Source: Mycobacterium sp. 1164966.3 (GTDB taxonomy: Bacteria; Actinomycetota; Actinomycetes; Mycobacteriales; Mycobacteriaceae). From it: a stretch of 64,000 bases of DNA. The stretch covers positions 310,001 through 374,000 of the forward strand of contig NZ_LZSG01000005.1 of NCBI RefSeq assembly GCF_001665395.1, given 5' to 3'. Below are positions 26,298-34,645 of the stretch, one piece after another (positions within the stretch are counted from its first letter, which is position 1; every line of letters begins with the position of its first letter). The translations under genes and the position numbers were made by a program. Under the pieces are notes generated by a model. The model had not been told where the DNA came from and searched no databases. It worked only from the letters and a program-made list of their open reading frames with translations.

Positions 26298-26678
26298 GTG
26301 ACGACCCCGTCAAACCCCTGGGGCGACCAACGAAAGCGGCTTCCGCGGCAGCTGCCGATGCGAGGCCCGGTCCTCGGCCGTAGACAGGCGAGGCGGTTGA
26401 GCAGGTGTTTCGCGAGCGTCGGCGTCAAGACCTCGCCGGAACGACTGCAGGAGATGCTGGCCGGCGGCCCCGTCACAGACGACGAAATGACCGACTTCAA
26501 TTTCGCTCTGATCGCGACGCGTATCAACCACGACGAGCGTTGCGCGAGATTCCAGCGCCTGCGCCGCCGCAGCGCTCGCTCGCTGGTGTTCGCCGGCCTG
26601 GTTCTGGTGGTGTTGAACTTCTTGGTGTGCGTTGCCTACGTGTTGTTCAGTCTGAGTCAGCAGGGCACGCTGCCATAG
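26298..26678 (+). CDS. Hypothetical protein with C-terminal membrane helix
   Basis: A 126-residue protein, start GTG at 26298. The N-terminal half is basic (PWGDQRKRLPRQLPMRGP and similar), a middle segment (SPERLQEMLAGGPVTDDEM) is soluble, and one hydrophobic helix (SLVFAGLVLVVLNFLVCVAYVLF, about 95-117) lies near the C terminus, suggesting a tail-anchored cytoplasmic domain. Family not recognised. A hairpin directly follows the stop. Confidence 0.6.
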   Translation: MTTPSNPWGDQRKRLPRQLPMRGPVLGRRQARRLSRCFASVGVKTSPERLQEMLAGGPVTDDEMTDFNFALIATRINHDERCARFQRLRRRSARSLVFAGLVLVVLNFLVCVAYVLFSLSQQGTLP

Positions 26679-26700
26679 GACGCGGTTTTGTGTCGCGTCC
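26678..26700 (+). terminator. Hairpin at the end of the hypothetical membrane gene
   Basis: Perfect 7-bp stem GGACGCG / CGCGTCC with a 9-nt loop that contains TTTT. It begins at the last base of the stop codon. No U-tract follows the stem. Confidence 0.4.
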
Positions 26701-26857
26701 GGTGTACAGCGTCGGCTTTGGCCGGAACCGCTCCTGTGTTCACCCGTCTGCCCCAGGATTCACACGCGAGCCTCCGAAAGCCCCCGGAGATCGCGGTGGA
26801 CTGTTCTCGCTGAGGCCGACCGATCGTCACTGATGGTGGGCAGATAGCGTTTCGGCC

Positions 26858-27628
26858 ATGTCAGATGGGGCGCAACCACTGCGAGGCCGACGAGTCCTGG
26901 TGACCGGCGCGGCGACCGGCATCGGCGCGGCCGCCGTACGGGTGCTCGCCGAAGCGGGGGCGCAGGTAGCCGCGACGTACCACCAGACTCCGCCGCCGGA
27001 TGATCTCGCGGCGACCTGGTTGCAGTGCGACGTGCGTGACGCCGACGCGGTCTCGGCGATGGTGCGGCAAACGACCGCGCAGCTCGCCGGGCTCGACGTC
27101 TTGGTGAACGCCGCCGGACTGTGGCAAGCCGGGGTACCCGGATACATCAGCCCGGACGACATTTCGTTCCTGTTGGACACGAACGTGAAGGCGACCATCC
27201 TCACCAATCAAGCCGCATATGCGGTGATGAAAGACCAGGTGCCCAAAGGAGGCCGCATCATCAACTTCGGCTCCTCGGAAGCCGTTGTGGGCAGCCCGAT
27301 CTCGGCCGTCTACGCCGCGACGAAGGGCGCGGTGCAGGCCTGGACACGATCCGCGGCCCGGGTTTGGGCCGCCGACAACGTCACCGTCAACGCGCTGGCG
27401 CCTGCGGTGCAGACGGCCGGCGCGGACCGATTGCGAGATTTCCTCGGTCCCGACGCCGGCGCCCTGATCGACCAACAGATCAAGTCGATGATTCCGCTGG
27501 GCGGGGCCTTGGGAGACCCCGTCCGTGACGTCGGGCCGATGCTGGTTTTCCTCGCCGGACCCGGCTCGGGCTTCATCACCGGGCAGTTGCTGGCGGTGGA
27601 CGGCGGGCTGATGATGGTGGGCGCCTAG
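26858..27628 (+). CDS. SDR family oxidoreductase (classical)
   Basis: A 256-residue classical short-chain dehydrogenase. The cofactor motif TGAATGIG is at residues 17-24, NAAG follows the fourth strand, Ser in NFGSSEA and Tyr/Lys in YAATK form the catalytic set, and the C terminus has GFITGQLLAVDGG. It converges with the PadR gene and the stop codons overlap by 4 nt on a CTAG palindrome (27625-27628). Substrate unknown; it may act with the adjacent catabolic operon. Confidence 0.9.
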   Translation: MSDGAQPLRGRRVLVTGAATGIGAAAVRVLAEAGAQVAATYHQTPPPDDLAATWLQCDVRDADAVSAMVRQTTAQLAGLDVLVNAAGLWQAGVPGYISPDDISFLLDTNVKATILTNQAAYAVMKDQVPKGGRIINFGSSEAVVGSPISAVYAATKGAVQAWTRSAARVWAADNVTVNALAPAVQTAGADRLRDFLGPDAGALIDQQIKSMIPLGGALGDPVRDVGPMLVFLAGPGSGFITGQLLAVDGGLMMVGA

Positions 27629-28272
27629 ATAACGCGAGCGCGGCGACGCATCTGACCCTTCGGACGTCGTACCCGCTTGACCGGATCTCGCGTTGTGCCG
27701 CTTGCGATTTCGTCGCGCAGCTGGGTGATGTTGGAGATTTCGGCGTAGAGGCCACGGATCGCATAGTCGAGGACGGCGAAGGAGTACCGCTGCTGCGGGT
27801 CGTCGATGATGCCGACTTCACGAGAACGGCGGCGCGACCAGAGTGCCTCGTCCAGCCGTGCGCGCGTCGCCTCCAGATGCCGGTCCAACGTATCGACGAC
27901 GCGCGCTGGGTCATCACCGCGGGCGAGCCAGGTCTTGAGGATGACGGGGTGCTTGATGACGACCCGCTCCTGGCCGGGGAAATCTTGCACCCACCGGTGC
28001 AGCGCGTCGAGTCCGGCGTCGGTTGTCTCGTACAACGTGATGGCACGCTTGCCGGACTGCGCGCCGATCTCGTTGACCATGCCCCGCGCCAGCAACCGGT
28101 TGAGTTCGCGCCGCACATGACTGACCGACGGCGACCAGTAGAAGTGGCCGACCGACAATTCGGCGCGGACCTTGATCTCCCCGGCGGTCAGTTGCTCGTC
28201 GTTGGCGGCCAGCACGCCCAGCACGAGGTAAGCCGTTACCGGCAAGCCGTTGCTGGTGCGTTGCGGGCTCAC
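27625..28272 (-). CDS. PadR family transcriptional regulator
   Basis: A 215-residue PadR-type regulator. The N-terminal winged helix begins GLPVTAYLVLGVLAAND and continues through GHFYWSPSVSHVRRELNRLLARGMV; the C-terminal half is helical, for dimerisation. GTG at 28272 overlaps the stop of the upstream OB-fold gene (GTGA), which sets the start and makes it the last gene of a catabolic operon. Being translated with the enzymes suggests feedback control of the operon promoter near 33.9 kb (inference). Confidence 0.85.
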   Translation of the reverse strand: MSPQRTSNGLPVTAYLVLGVLAANDEQLTAGEIKVRAELSVGHFYWSPSVSHVRRELNRLLARGMVNEIGAQSGKRAITLYETTDAGLDALHRWVQDFPGQERVVIKHPVILKTWLARGDDPARVVDTLDRHLEATRARLDEALWSRRRSREVGIIDDPQQRYSFAVLDYAIRGLYAEISNITQLRDEIASGTTRDPVKRVRRPKGQMRRRARVI

Positions 28273-28685
28273 CGCAACCTCGTGAAATAAGGCAACCTGA
28301 CGTCGGGACCAACCGGATGGAACTGCACCCGCACACGCATACCGATCGTCAGCTGGTCGGGTTCGACCCCGACGATGTTGGTCAGCATCTGATATCCCTC
28401 GTCCAGGGTCACGATCGCCGGCGCGTAGGGCGGAGTGAACTCCGCGGTCACGGGCCGGTAAACCACTGTCCAGCTGTATATTTCGCCAACGCCGTCGCTC
28501 GCGTTCCAAACCAGGTCGTCGGAAAGGCATTGACGGCAGTGTTCGGTCGGCGGGAAGTTCGCTGCACCGCACGCCCGGCAACATTGGTAGCGCAGCTCCC
28601 CCGCGCGGCACGCGTCCCAGAACGGAGCGCTGAGATGGCTAACGGCATGTGGAACCGGCCCGGATTGCGGATTCAACAAAGTCAT
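28269..28685 (-). CDS. Zn-ribbon/OB-fold (DUF35) protein
   Basis: A 138-residue protein with an N-terminal rubredoxin-like zinc ribbon (CRACG, then CRQC) and a C-terminal OB-fold. DUF35 proteins bind thiolase-like partners; in steroid side-chain degradation the ChsH2 DUF35 domain forms a retro-aldolase with Ltp2. Here it overlaps the stop of a thiolase-like gene by ATGA, strongly suggesting such a complex. All four zinc Cys are present, unlike the second DUF35 protein at 37.3 kb. Confidence 0.85.
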   Translation of the reverse strand: MTLLNPQSGPVPHAVSHLSAPFWDACRAGELRYQCCRACGAANFPPTEHCRQCLSDDLVWNASDGVGEIYSWTVVYRPVTAEFTPPYAPAIVTLDEGYQMLTNIVGVEPDQLTIGMRVRVQFHPVGPDVRLPYFTRLR

Positions 28686-29851
28686 CGTGGCTCGTCTCCC
28701 AGAATCAGCACCGTGGTGAACAGCGCCCCAGCTCCTCCGTTGCTGCAGAGCGCGACGTGTGCGTCGGGCACCTGCAAATCGCCTGCCACACCGCGTAATT
28801 GCTCAACGGCCCGGACGGCGCGCTGCATCATCTGCGGGTTGGCGCCCGCATGGCTGAAGGACATGGTTCCTCCGTCCGTGGTGATCGGATGGCTGCCGTC
28901 GATCGCGATGTGCCCGTCGGCGACGAATGGCCCGCCCTCGCCATCGGCGCAGAAGCCGAAAGCCTCCAATTGGCGGATGATCTCGAAGGAGAACGGGTCG
29001 TAGAGTTCCAAGACGTCGACGTCGTCGCGTCGCAACCCGGCGAAGCTGAAGGCACGGTCGGCTGCGCGCCTGCCCACGACGCCATTGACGTGGTGACCGT
29101 GATCGCGGCGGCGGCCTGCGAGGTCCCACGCCGGGGGGTGCTGATATGACGGGCCGTGGAAGTCGGCGCCGCTGCCGAGGACATACATTGGCCGGCCGGC
29201 AGTTTCGACTTTGTCGATGTTCGCGACGACCAGCGCGCATCCGCCCTCAGAAGTGGTGGCGCAGTCGAGCAGATGGAACGGTTCGGCCACCGGACGTGAT
29301 GCCGTAATATCGCCCGGGCTGAACGGACCACGTTGGTAATAAACGGCTTCCGGGTTTCGTGAACCGTTGTTACGGATCGTCGCCGCGACGATCGACAGTT
29401 GTTCGCGTGTGGTGCCATAGACGTGCATGTGACGGCGGGCGATGAGGGCGAACTCAGCGGTGGTGAACATCCCCCATGGCGCGACGAATTCGTTCTCCGG
29501 TCTGGTCCACGGCGCCGTGGCTTCGTGATCGCGGTATTCGCCTGCTTGGGCGGCGACGAGCACGACGACGTCGGCCATGCCGTGCTCGATTGCGGATGCG
29601 GCCTCGGTGATCATGCCGACCCCAAAGCCGAGCCCCTGCCACGCCGGTCCGATCCGCAGGTCGTAGATCAGCGCCGTGGATTGTGGGCCCGCGCTGATGC
29701 CGTCAACATCGTTCAGGCTCAGGCCGGCATCGAGCAGTGCGCCGTGAATGGCCTTGAGCGCGAGGCCGCGTGACGTCTCCCCGTCCAGCCGACGGCCCTG
29801 TCGGGTGTTGTGCACTCCGACGATGGCTGCGGTGCACTTCGTCAAACTCAC
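28682..29851 (-). CDS. Thiolase-like protein (lipid-transfer/retro-aldolase type)
   Basis: A 389-residue thiolase-fold protein, start GTG. The segment that normally holds the nucleophilic Cys (NxCASG) reads GLGFGVGMITEAASAIEHG, with no Cys, so classical thiolysis is unlikely. The C-terminal HAGANPQMM and SNGGAGALF blocks resemble the Ltp subgroup, where a Tyr-based retro-aldol reaction replaces thiolysis. It is coupled to the downstream DUF35 gene (ATGA). A CoA-linked C-C cleavage is the likely role; the substrate is unknown. Confidence 0.8.
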   Translation of the reverse strand: MSLTKCTAAIVGVHNTRQGRRLDGETSRGLALKAIHGALLDAGLSLNDVDGISAGPQSTALIYDLRIGPAWQGLGFGVGMITEAASAIEHGMADVVVLVAAQAGEYRDHEATAPWTRPENEFVAPWGMFTTAEFALIARRHMHVYGTTREQLSIVAATIRNNGSRNPEAVYYQRGPFSPGDITASRPVAEPFHLLDCATTSEGGCALVVANIDKVETAGRPMYVLGSGADFHGPSYQHPPAWDLAGRRRDHGHHVNGVVGRRAADRAFSFAGLRRDDVDVLELYDPFSFEIIRQLEAFGFCADGEGGPFVADGHIAIDGSHPITTDGGTMSFSHAGANPQMMQRAVRAVEQLRGVAGDLQVPDAHVALCSNGGAGALFTTVLILGDEPR

Positions 29852-29862
29852 TCCGTTCCCGA

Positions 29863-30204
29863 TCAGTTTTCGTCCGCGACAACACCGAGATACGTTCCCA
29901 GCACGTCATATTGGCGTCTGTCGTGCGTGATGGTGCCGATCATGACGGTCCGGGGATCAGCGGGTGCCGTGCCGGCTTCGACGATGTCGACGCGCACGTC
30001 GACGGGGCGGGCGGTTTGCGGGTCGGTGATCTCGACGAGCATAGCCACCGCACGCTCGGCTTCGTCCCATTCGACGCCGGTGATCCGGTGCCGAGCGGTC
30101 AGCTCCATCACCAGCGAGTCCTGCCGCACCAAGAAGCGCACCGGTGCGCACAGTTCGCCGGCGCGCGGCGGCACGCAGAGGGTCACCGAGATACGTTGCG
30201 TCAC
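29863..30204 (-). CDS. Hypothetical protein of the catabolic operon
   Basis: A 113-residue protein from GTG at 30204, which overlaps the CoA-transferase stop (GTGA, 30201-30204) and lies 11 nt upstream of the thiolase start. It begins VTQRISVTLCVPPRAG and is rich in beta-strand-like segments (HRITGVEWDEAERAVAMLVEI). It has no motif I recognise with confidence; a hot-dog or small beta-barrel fold is possible. Its tight packing implies a role in the same pathway. Confidence 0.65.
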   Translation of the reverse strand: MTQRISVTLCVPPRAGELCAPVRFLVRQDSLVMELTARHRITGVEWDEAERAVAMLVEITDPQTARPVDVRVDIVEAGTAPADPRTVMIGTITHDRRQYDVLGTYLGVVADEN

Positions 30205-32516
30205 AATCCTGCCGGCCGTGTACTTGTTGCGCCTAACTCTCGCAACGAAACCAGATCCTCCCGGCTGTGCCCGAGCACACCCGTGAGCACCTCGTCGGTG
30301 TGCTGCCCGTACAACGGCGGCACCCGCCGGATCCAACGACGCGGTTTGCCGGCGAACGAGAACGGCATCCCGGTGCATAGGAATGTCCCGGCGACGGGAT
30401 GCTCCACGGGTTCCCAGAAGCCCCGCGCGAGTAGTTGCGGATCATTCAGCAGTGCGGGCGGTGCCACCACCGGCGCTGCGGCCACACCACGGGAACGCAG
30501 TTCGTCGACCGCTTCGTGCACCGAACGCCGGGCGGTCCAATCCGAGATCAGCTTGTCCAGTTCGTCGACTCGGTCCTGCCGTGCGGCGGCAGCAGGTTCG
30601 CCGACCAGGTCAGCGACCGCGCCGCGGGCAACGTCGTCCATTGCGGCAAGCGCCACCCACTCGTCGTCCCCTCGACAGGGATAAACTCCTTGCGGGCATG
30701 CGCCGGGGCCCCGGTTTCCGTTGCGACGCATTTCGATTCCGTTGCTCGAGTACTCCACCAGCATTTCGGCTGCCACATTCAGCGCCGACTCCACCATGGT
30801 CGATTCCACGTGCACGCCGATCCCGTCGCGGTCGCGTACCACCAGCGCCGCGATGGCGGCGAACGCGGCGTGCAGCCCGGCTATCGGATCGCACGCGCCG
30901 CGGGGAATGATCGGCGGCCCGTCGGAATGTCCGGTCATCCAGGCCATTCCGGTTGCCTGTTCCATCGTCTGGGCGAATCCCACCCGATCGCGCCACGGCC
31001 CGTCGAGACCGAATGCCGGCATCCGGACCATCACGGCACGCGGGCTGGCCGCACTGACCGCATCCCATTCCAGGCGGAAATTCTCCATCACCCGCGGTGA
31101 GAAGTTCTCGATGACGAGATCGCTTGCGGCAATGAGCTCCAACGCGATGCCGCGTCCGGCTTCGGTGCTGAGTTCGACGCTGACATCGCGCTTGTTGTTG
31201 TTGCTGCACAGAAATACCGGCCCCCACTCCCACCACTGGTCCCAGTCAGGTGGGCGGCCCGCGGAAAATCTCATGCCGTCGGGGCGGCGAACTCCTTCGA
31301 GTTTGATCACGTCGGCGCCCAGCGCACCAAGGAGTTGAGTGGCGACGGGTCCGGCCCAAAACGCGGTGAGGTCGGTTATGCGTATGTCTGACAACGGAAG
31401 TGCGCCGGAATCACCAGGCCGCTCGGGGCGGGGAGGCCATTGCACGCGGCCGTTGTCGGCGCCCAGCGTTGGCGGCGGGCCGGGTGGCGTGGTCGTCAGC
31501 GCGTCGCTGCGATACGGCACGCGCGGCACCAGCACCCCTTGCCCCGACTCGACGAACACGCCGCGCTGCACGAAGTGGTCGATCTTCGGCAATGTGGCCG
31601 GGGTGGCTATGGGTGCCACCGGAATCCGGAATGCCGCAGCGAGATCCACGATTTCGGCTGTGGAGCGGGTCTCGGTCCACTCGCCGACCATGCCAAGGAA
31701 TTCGTCGCGCCGGGTGATCCGTCCCGTCATCGATGCCAGCTCGGCATCGTCGGCCAGATCGGCGCGATCGATCATCACCAGAAAGTCCTGAAACTGCTGT
31801 GCGGTGATGGTGCAGAAGCCGACCATTCCGTCAGCGGTGGGAACGATCGACGGGAGTTCCAGACTGCGTTGATGCACAAGGGAATCCGCGCCCAGCACGC
31901 TGGCCGACATGGCGGACAAGCCGCCCATCGCGATCACCATCGCCTCGAACGTCGACACGTCGATTACCTCGCCACCACCGCCCCGAAAGGCATGCCGAGC
32001 CGACGCAGCGGCCACGGCCGCAGCGAACGTGCCCGCCAGCCACTCCCCGAGCCGGCCGCCCGCCTGTACCGGTTCGTCGTCCGGCCAGCCCCGGCCCGCG
32101 ATCGAGCCGCACAACGCCTGCAGGATGAATTCGTTGGCAATCAGGTGCTCGTCGACATAGGGACCGGCTGTACCGAAAGGTGTTACGGCGACGACTACCG
32201 CCGACGGGGCAGTGTGAGCGGTGATAGCGTCGAGTGTCCAGCCATCGGTGAGGTCGGTGAGCACGATGTCCGCACCGCCGAGCAGCCCCGCCGTCTCGAC
32301 CTCGTTCACCACCGACTTCTTGCCCGCGGCCAGATAACCGAACAAGGCGCCCGGCGGACCGCCAGCCGACCACCGGCGCAGCAAATCACCCCGCCGCGAT
32401 TCGACTTTCACCACTTCTGCGCCGGCGTCGGCGAACATCTTGCCGCAGTAGGACACCGCGATACCGTTGGCGAGCTCCAAAACGCGCCAACCGGCGAACG
32501 GCGGCAGTGCGGTCAC
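30201..32516 (-). CDS. Tandem-fused CaiB/BaiF (class III) CoA-transferase
   Basis: A 771-residue protein made of two class III CoA-transferase units. Unit one (about 1-365) starts GWRVLELANGIAVSYCGKMFADAGAEVVKVE; unit two (about 380-771) starts IRITDLTAFWAGPVATQLLGALGADVIKLE. In unit two the catalytic Asp is plausible in CDPIAGLHAAFAA; the matching segment of unit one reads GRLGEWLAG, with Glu in place of Asp. Double-length fusions contain both halves of what is normally an interlocked dimer. It begins 2 nt after the amidohydrolase stop, consistent with CoA activation of its product. Confidence 0.88.
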   Translation of the reverse strand: MTALPPFAGWRVLELANGIAVSYCGKMFADAGAEVVKVESRRGDLLRRWSAGGPPGALFGYLAAGKKSVVNEVETAGLLGGADIVLTDLTDGWTLDAITAHTAPSAVVVAVTPFGTAGPYVDEHLIANEFILQALCGSIAGRGWPDDEPVQAGGRLGEWLAGTFAAAVAAASARHAFRGGGGEVIDVSTFEAMVIAMGGLSAMSASVLGADSLVHQRSLELPSIVPTADGMVGFCTITAQQFQDFLVMIDRADLADDAELASMTGRITRRDEFLGMVGEWTETRSTAEIVDLAAAFRIPVAPIATPATLPKIDHFVQRGVFVESGQGVLVPRVPYRSDALTTTPPGPPPTLGADNGRVQWPPRPERPGDSGALPLSDIRITDLTAFWAGPVATQLLGALGADVIKLEGVRRPDGMRFSAGRPPDWDQWWEWGPVFLCSNNNKRDVSVELSTEAGRGIALELIAASDLVIENFSPRVMENFRLEWDAVSAASPRAVMVRMPAFGLDGPWRDRVGFAQTMEQATGMAWMTGHSDGPPIIPRGACDPIAGLHAAFAAIAALVVRDRDGIGVHVESTMVESALNVAAEMLVEYSSNGIEMRRNGNRGPGACPQGVYPCRGDDEWVALAAMDDVARGAVADLVGEPAAAARQDRVDELDKLISDWTARRSVHEAVDELRSRGVAAAPVVAPPALLNDPQLLARGFWEPVEHPVAGTFLCTGMPFSFAGKPRRWIRRVPPLYGQHTDEVLTGVLGHSREDLVSLRELGATSTRPAGL

Positions 32517-32518
32517 GC

Positions 32519-33871
32519 TCAGTTGCCCAGAGTGGTCGCGCGGCCGGCGATTCCGGTGGCCTCCGCCGTCACCGGCGCCGGTATGCCCTGTGCTTGCAAC
32601 GCAAAAGTCGTCATTCTGGTCCAGGCGTCGCGGTCACGTTGGCTGGCCTGGTGACCGACATGGGTGACCACGTCGACCTCGGTGGCCTGGGCGCGCAGGT
32701 GACCGGCGCGGGCGTGTTCTTTGGGGATGTGGCGGAACGGGTCGAACGAGTAAGCGGTCATGGCGTTTTCGTGGGTGATCTTGTTGATCACTGAGTCGTC
32801 CAGGTGCCCCATGGTTTCGATGACGTCCTCAGGCGCGAACGGCCAGTTGCTGTCGGAGTGCGGGAAGTCGGACTCCCAGCACAGCATGTCCTCGTTGAAC
32901 CACTCCATGTTTCGCACGCCGACCTTGTCGCTGATGAAGCAGGTGTAGAAATGCCGCTTGAAGACGTCGATCGGTCCGCTGCAGCCAGGCGGGAATTTCG
33001 CCAGTGTCCAACCCGAATGTCGTTGGTAGACATGCTCGGCACGCCAGAGGAAGTACGGAATCCAGCCGACGTCGCCCTCGGTGAGGGAGAACTTGAGTTG
33101 CGGGAAGTCGGCCCAGAACTCGGCCCAAATCAGCTCGGTGAAGGTGAACATGCTCATCATCGACGACGCCGTCATCATCACGCTGGGCGGGGCGTCCGTC
33201 GACACCATCGGAGACCGCGATGCGGAGCCGACATGCGTACAGAGCACGGTGTTGTTCTCGCAAACGGCCTCGAAGAGCGGGTACCAGTACTCGGTGTGGA
33301 TGCTGGGCATCTGCAACGCCTCCGGATTTTCGGAGAACGTGACCGCATGACAGCCCTTATCCGCGAGTCGTTTGACTTCCTTGGCCGCTTCGGCGACGTC
33401 GAACAGCGGCAGAATGCCGCACGGAATGAACCGCCCCGGATAGGTCCCGCACCATTCGTCGATATGCCAGTCGTTGTAGGCCTTGATCATCACCAGGTTG
33501 ACGTCGCGATCCGGGCCCTGGTTGAGAACCTGGCCCGAGAAGCCGGTGAAATTCGGGAAGTTCAAACCCGCCAGCTGCCCGCCGGCATTCATGTCGCGGA
33601 TCCGCTCGTCGACGTTGAAGCATCCGGGCCGCATTTCGTCGTAGCGTGAGGCGTCGACGTTGTACATCTCGCGGGGTTTTCCGGCGACGGCGTTCAGGCC
33701 CATGTTGCGGCCGCGGATCTCGCCGTAATACCACTGCTGGATGCCGTCGGGCTCGATGATCACCCGGGGGGCGAGGTCCCTGTATTTTGCGGGCACGTGC
33801 GCGTCGAACATGTCGGCCGGCTCGGCGATGTGATCGTCCACGCTGATCAGGATCAGATCGTCCTTATTCAT
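32519..33871 (-). CDS. Amidohydrolase family protein (TIM-barrel, Amidohydro_2 type)
   Basis: A 450-residue metal-dependent TIM-barrel hydrolase or decarboxylase, first gene of the operon. Motifs include SVDDHIAEP at the N terminus (replacing HxH), NFPNFTGF, LCTHVGSASR and a late DFPHSDSNWP with the conserved acidic residue. Related proteins act as hydrolases or decarboxylases on cyclic compounds. The last 60 residues (from about DPFRHIPKEHARAG) extend beyond the usual barrel. ATG at 33871 with a candidate promoter at 33898-33927. Substrate unknown. Confidence 0.82.
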   Translation of the reverse strand: MNKDDLILISVDDHIAEPADMFDAHVPAKYRDLAPRVIIEPDGIQQWYYGEIRGRNMGLNAVAGKPREMYNVDASRYDEMRPGCFNVDERIRDMNAGGQLAGLNFPNFTGFSGQVLNQGPDRDVNLVMIKAYNDWHIDEWCGTYPGRFIPCGILPLFDVAEAAKEVKRLADKGCHAVTFSENPEALQMPSIHTEYWYPLFEAVCENNTVLCTHVGSASRSPMVSTDAPPSVMMTASSMMSMFTFTELIWAEFWADFPQLKFSLTEGDVGWIPYFLWRAEHVYQRHSGWTLAKFPPGCSGPIDVFKRHFYTCFISDKVGVRNMEWFNEDMLCWESDFPHSDSNWPFAPEDVIETMGHLDDSVINKITHENAMTAYSFDPFRHIPKEHARAGHLRAQATEVDVVTHVGHQASQRDRDAWTRMTTFALQAQGIPAPVTAEATGIAGRATTLGN

Positions 33872-33897
33872 GCTGCACTCCCGGTTGGCTGATGACT

Positions 33898-33927
33898 AGT
33901 AGACATTGATCTGCGTCACAGTGTCAA
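33898..33927 (-). promoter_or_regulatory. Candidate promoter of the catabolic operon
   Basis: On the minus strand, TTGACA (33927-33922) is followed after 18 nt by TCTACT (33903-33898). This gives a short 5' leader of about 20 nt before the amidohydrolase ATG at 33871. The -35 is consensus and the -10 matches 4 of 6. Regulator presumably the PadR protein. Confidence 0.4.
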
Positions 33928-34101
33928 CGATCGGCGGCGCACGGTTGCTCTGTACGGCTGTCAGCTGCGGTGAGCGCTAAATCCAGCTGTAGCATGGCAT
34001 TGCTGAAAGCCCAGCGGACTGCTGGGTGCTCGAGCGCCGTGCAGTCGCCCGCAGTGGACCACATCGACTGATCTGACTATTAGTCCTTGGATTCTTCCGG
34101 A

Positions 34102-34506
34102 CTAGCCAGCGAGCTGATCGGCCGTCGGCCTAGCCGCATACACCTTCTCGCCAGTCATGAGATCGTTCTCGTCGAAGCCGAACACCGCCCAGAGCCGCGC
34201 CTCGAACGGCTCGCCACTGGCGGCGGGTGTGCCGCGCAGCCAGAACTCGATCTGCACTCGGCCGTCGTCGAGGTGGGTCAGTTCGATCAGCTCGTTACGC
34301 TGATCAGGCACCAGCGTGCGGCCTTCGATCCAATACCGCATCACGTTCTCGGCGCCGTCGATCACCGTCCCGTCGGGCAACTCGTAGCGGGCATGGCTGA
34401 AAGTTGCCATGGTCCGGTCCCACTCCTGCACGTTCTCGCTCTGCATGTGCTCGATCACTCGAGCTTTCCTGGCCTCGCGGCGCGCTCGCCGGTCCTGGTC
34501 GGTCAT
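34102..34506 (-). CDS. SnoaL/NTF2-like protein
   Basis: A 134-residue small cone-fold protein of the NTF2/SnoaL superfamily. It begins with a basic helix (TDQDRRARREARKARVIEHM), then NVQEWDRTMATFSHARYELPDG and a terminal beta-sheet segment. ATG at 34506 has GAGAGG upstream and fits the fold better than upstream codons. Members can be ketosteroid isomerase-like, cyclase or non-catalytic. Monocistronic; a CCCAGC-GCTGGG hairpin (34010-34026) lies downstream. Function not assignable. Confidence 0.75.
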   Translation of the reverse strand: MTDQDRRARREARKARVIEHMQSENVQEWDRTMATFSHARYELPDGTVIDGAENVMRYWIEGRTLVPDQRNELIELTHLDDGRVQIEFWLRGTPAASGEPFEARLWAVFGFDENDLMTGEKVYAARPTADQLAG

Positions 34507-34645
34507 GGGATGCCTCTCACGTTTCCGAAGGTGGCTTGACGACGTAGCGGACAAGTTACTCGCTTATCCGCCCGCCGCGCTGGTGACGGCGCTCGTATCC
34601 GCATGCCACCATGAGGCATGACCGGGCCGGAAAAGGTGATGCGAG

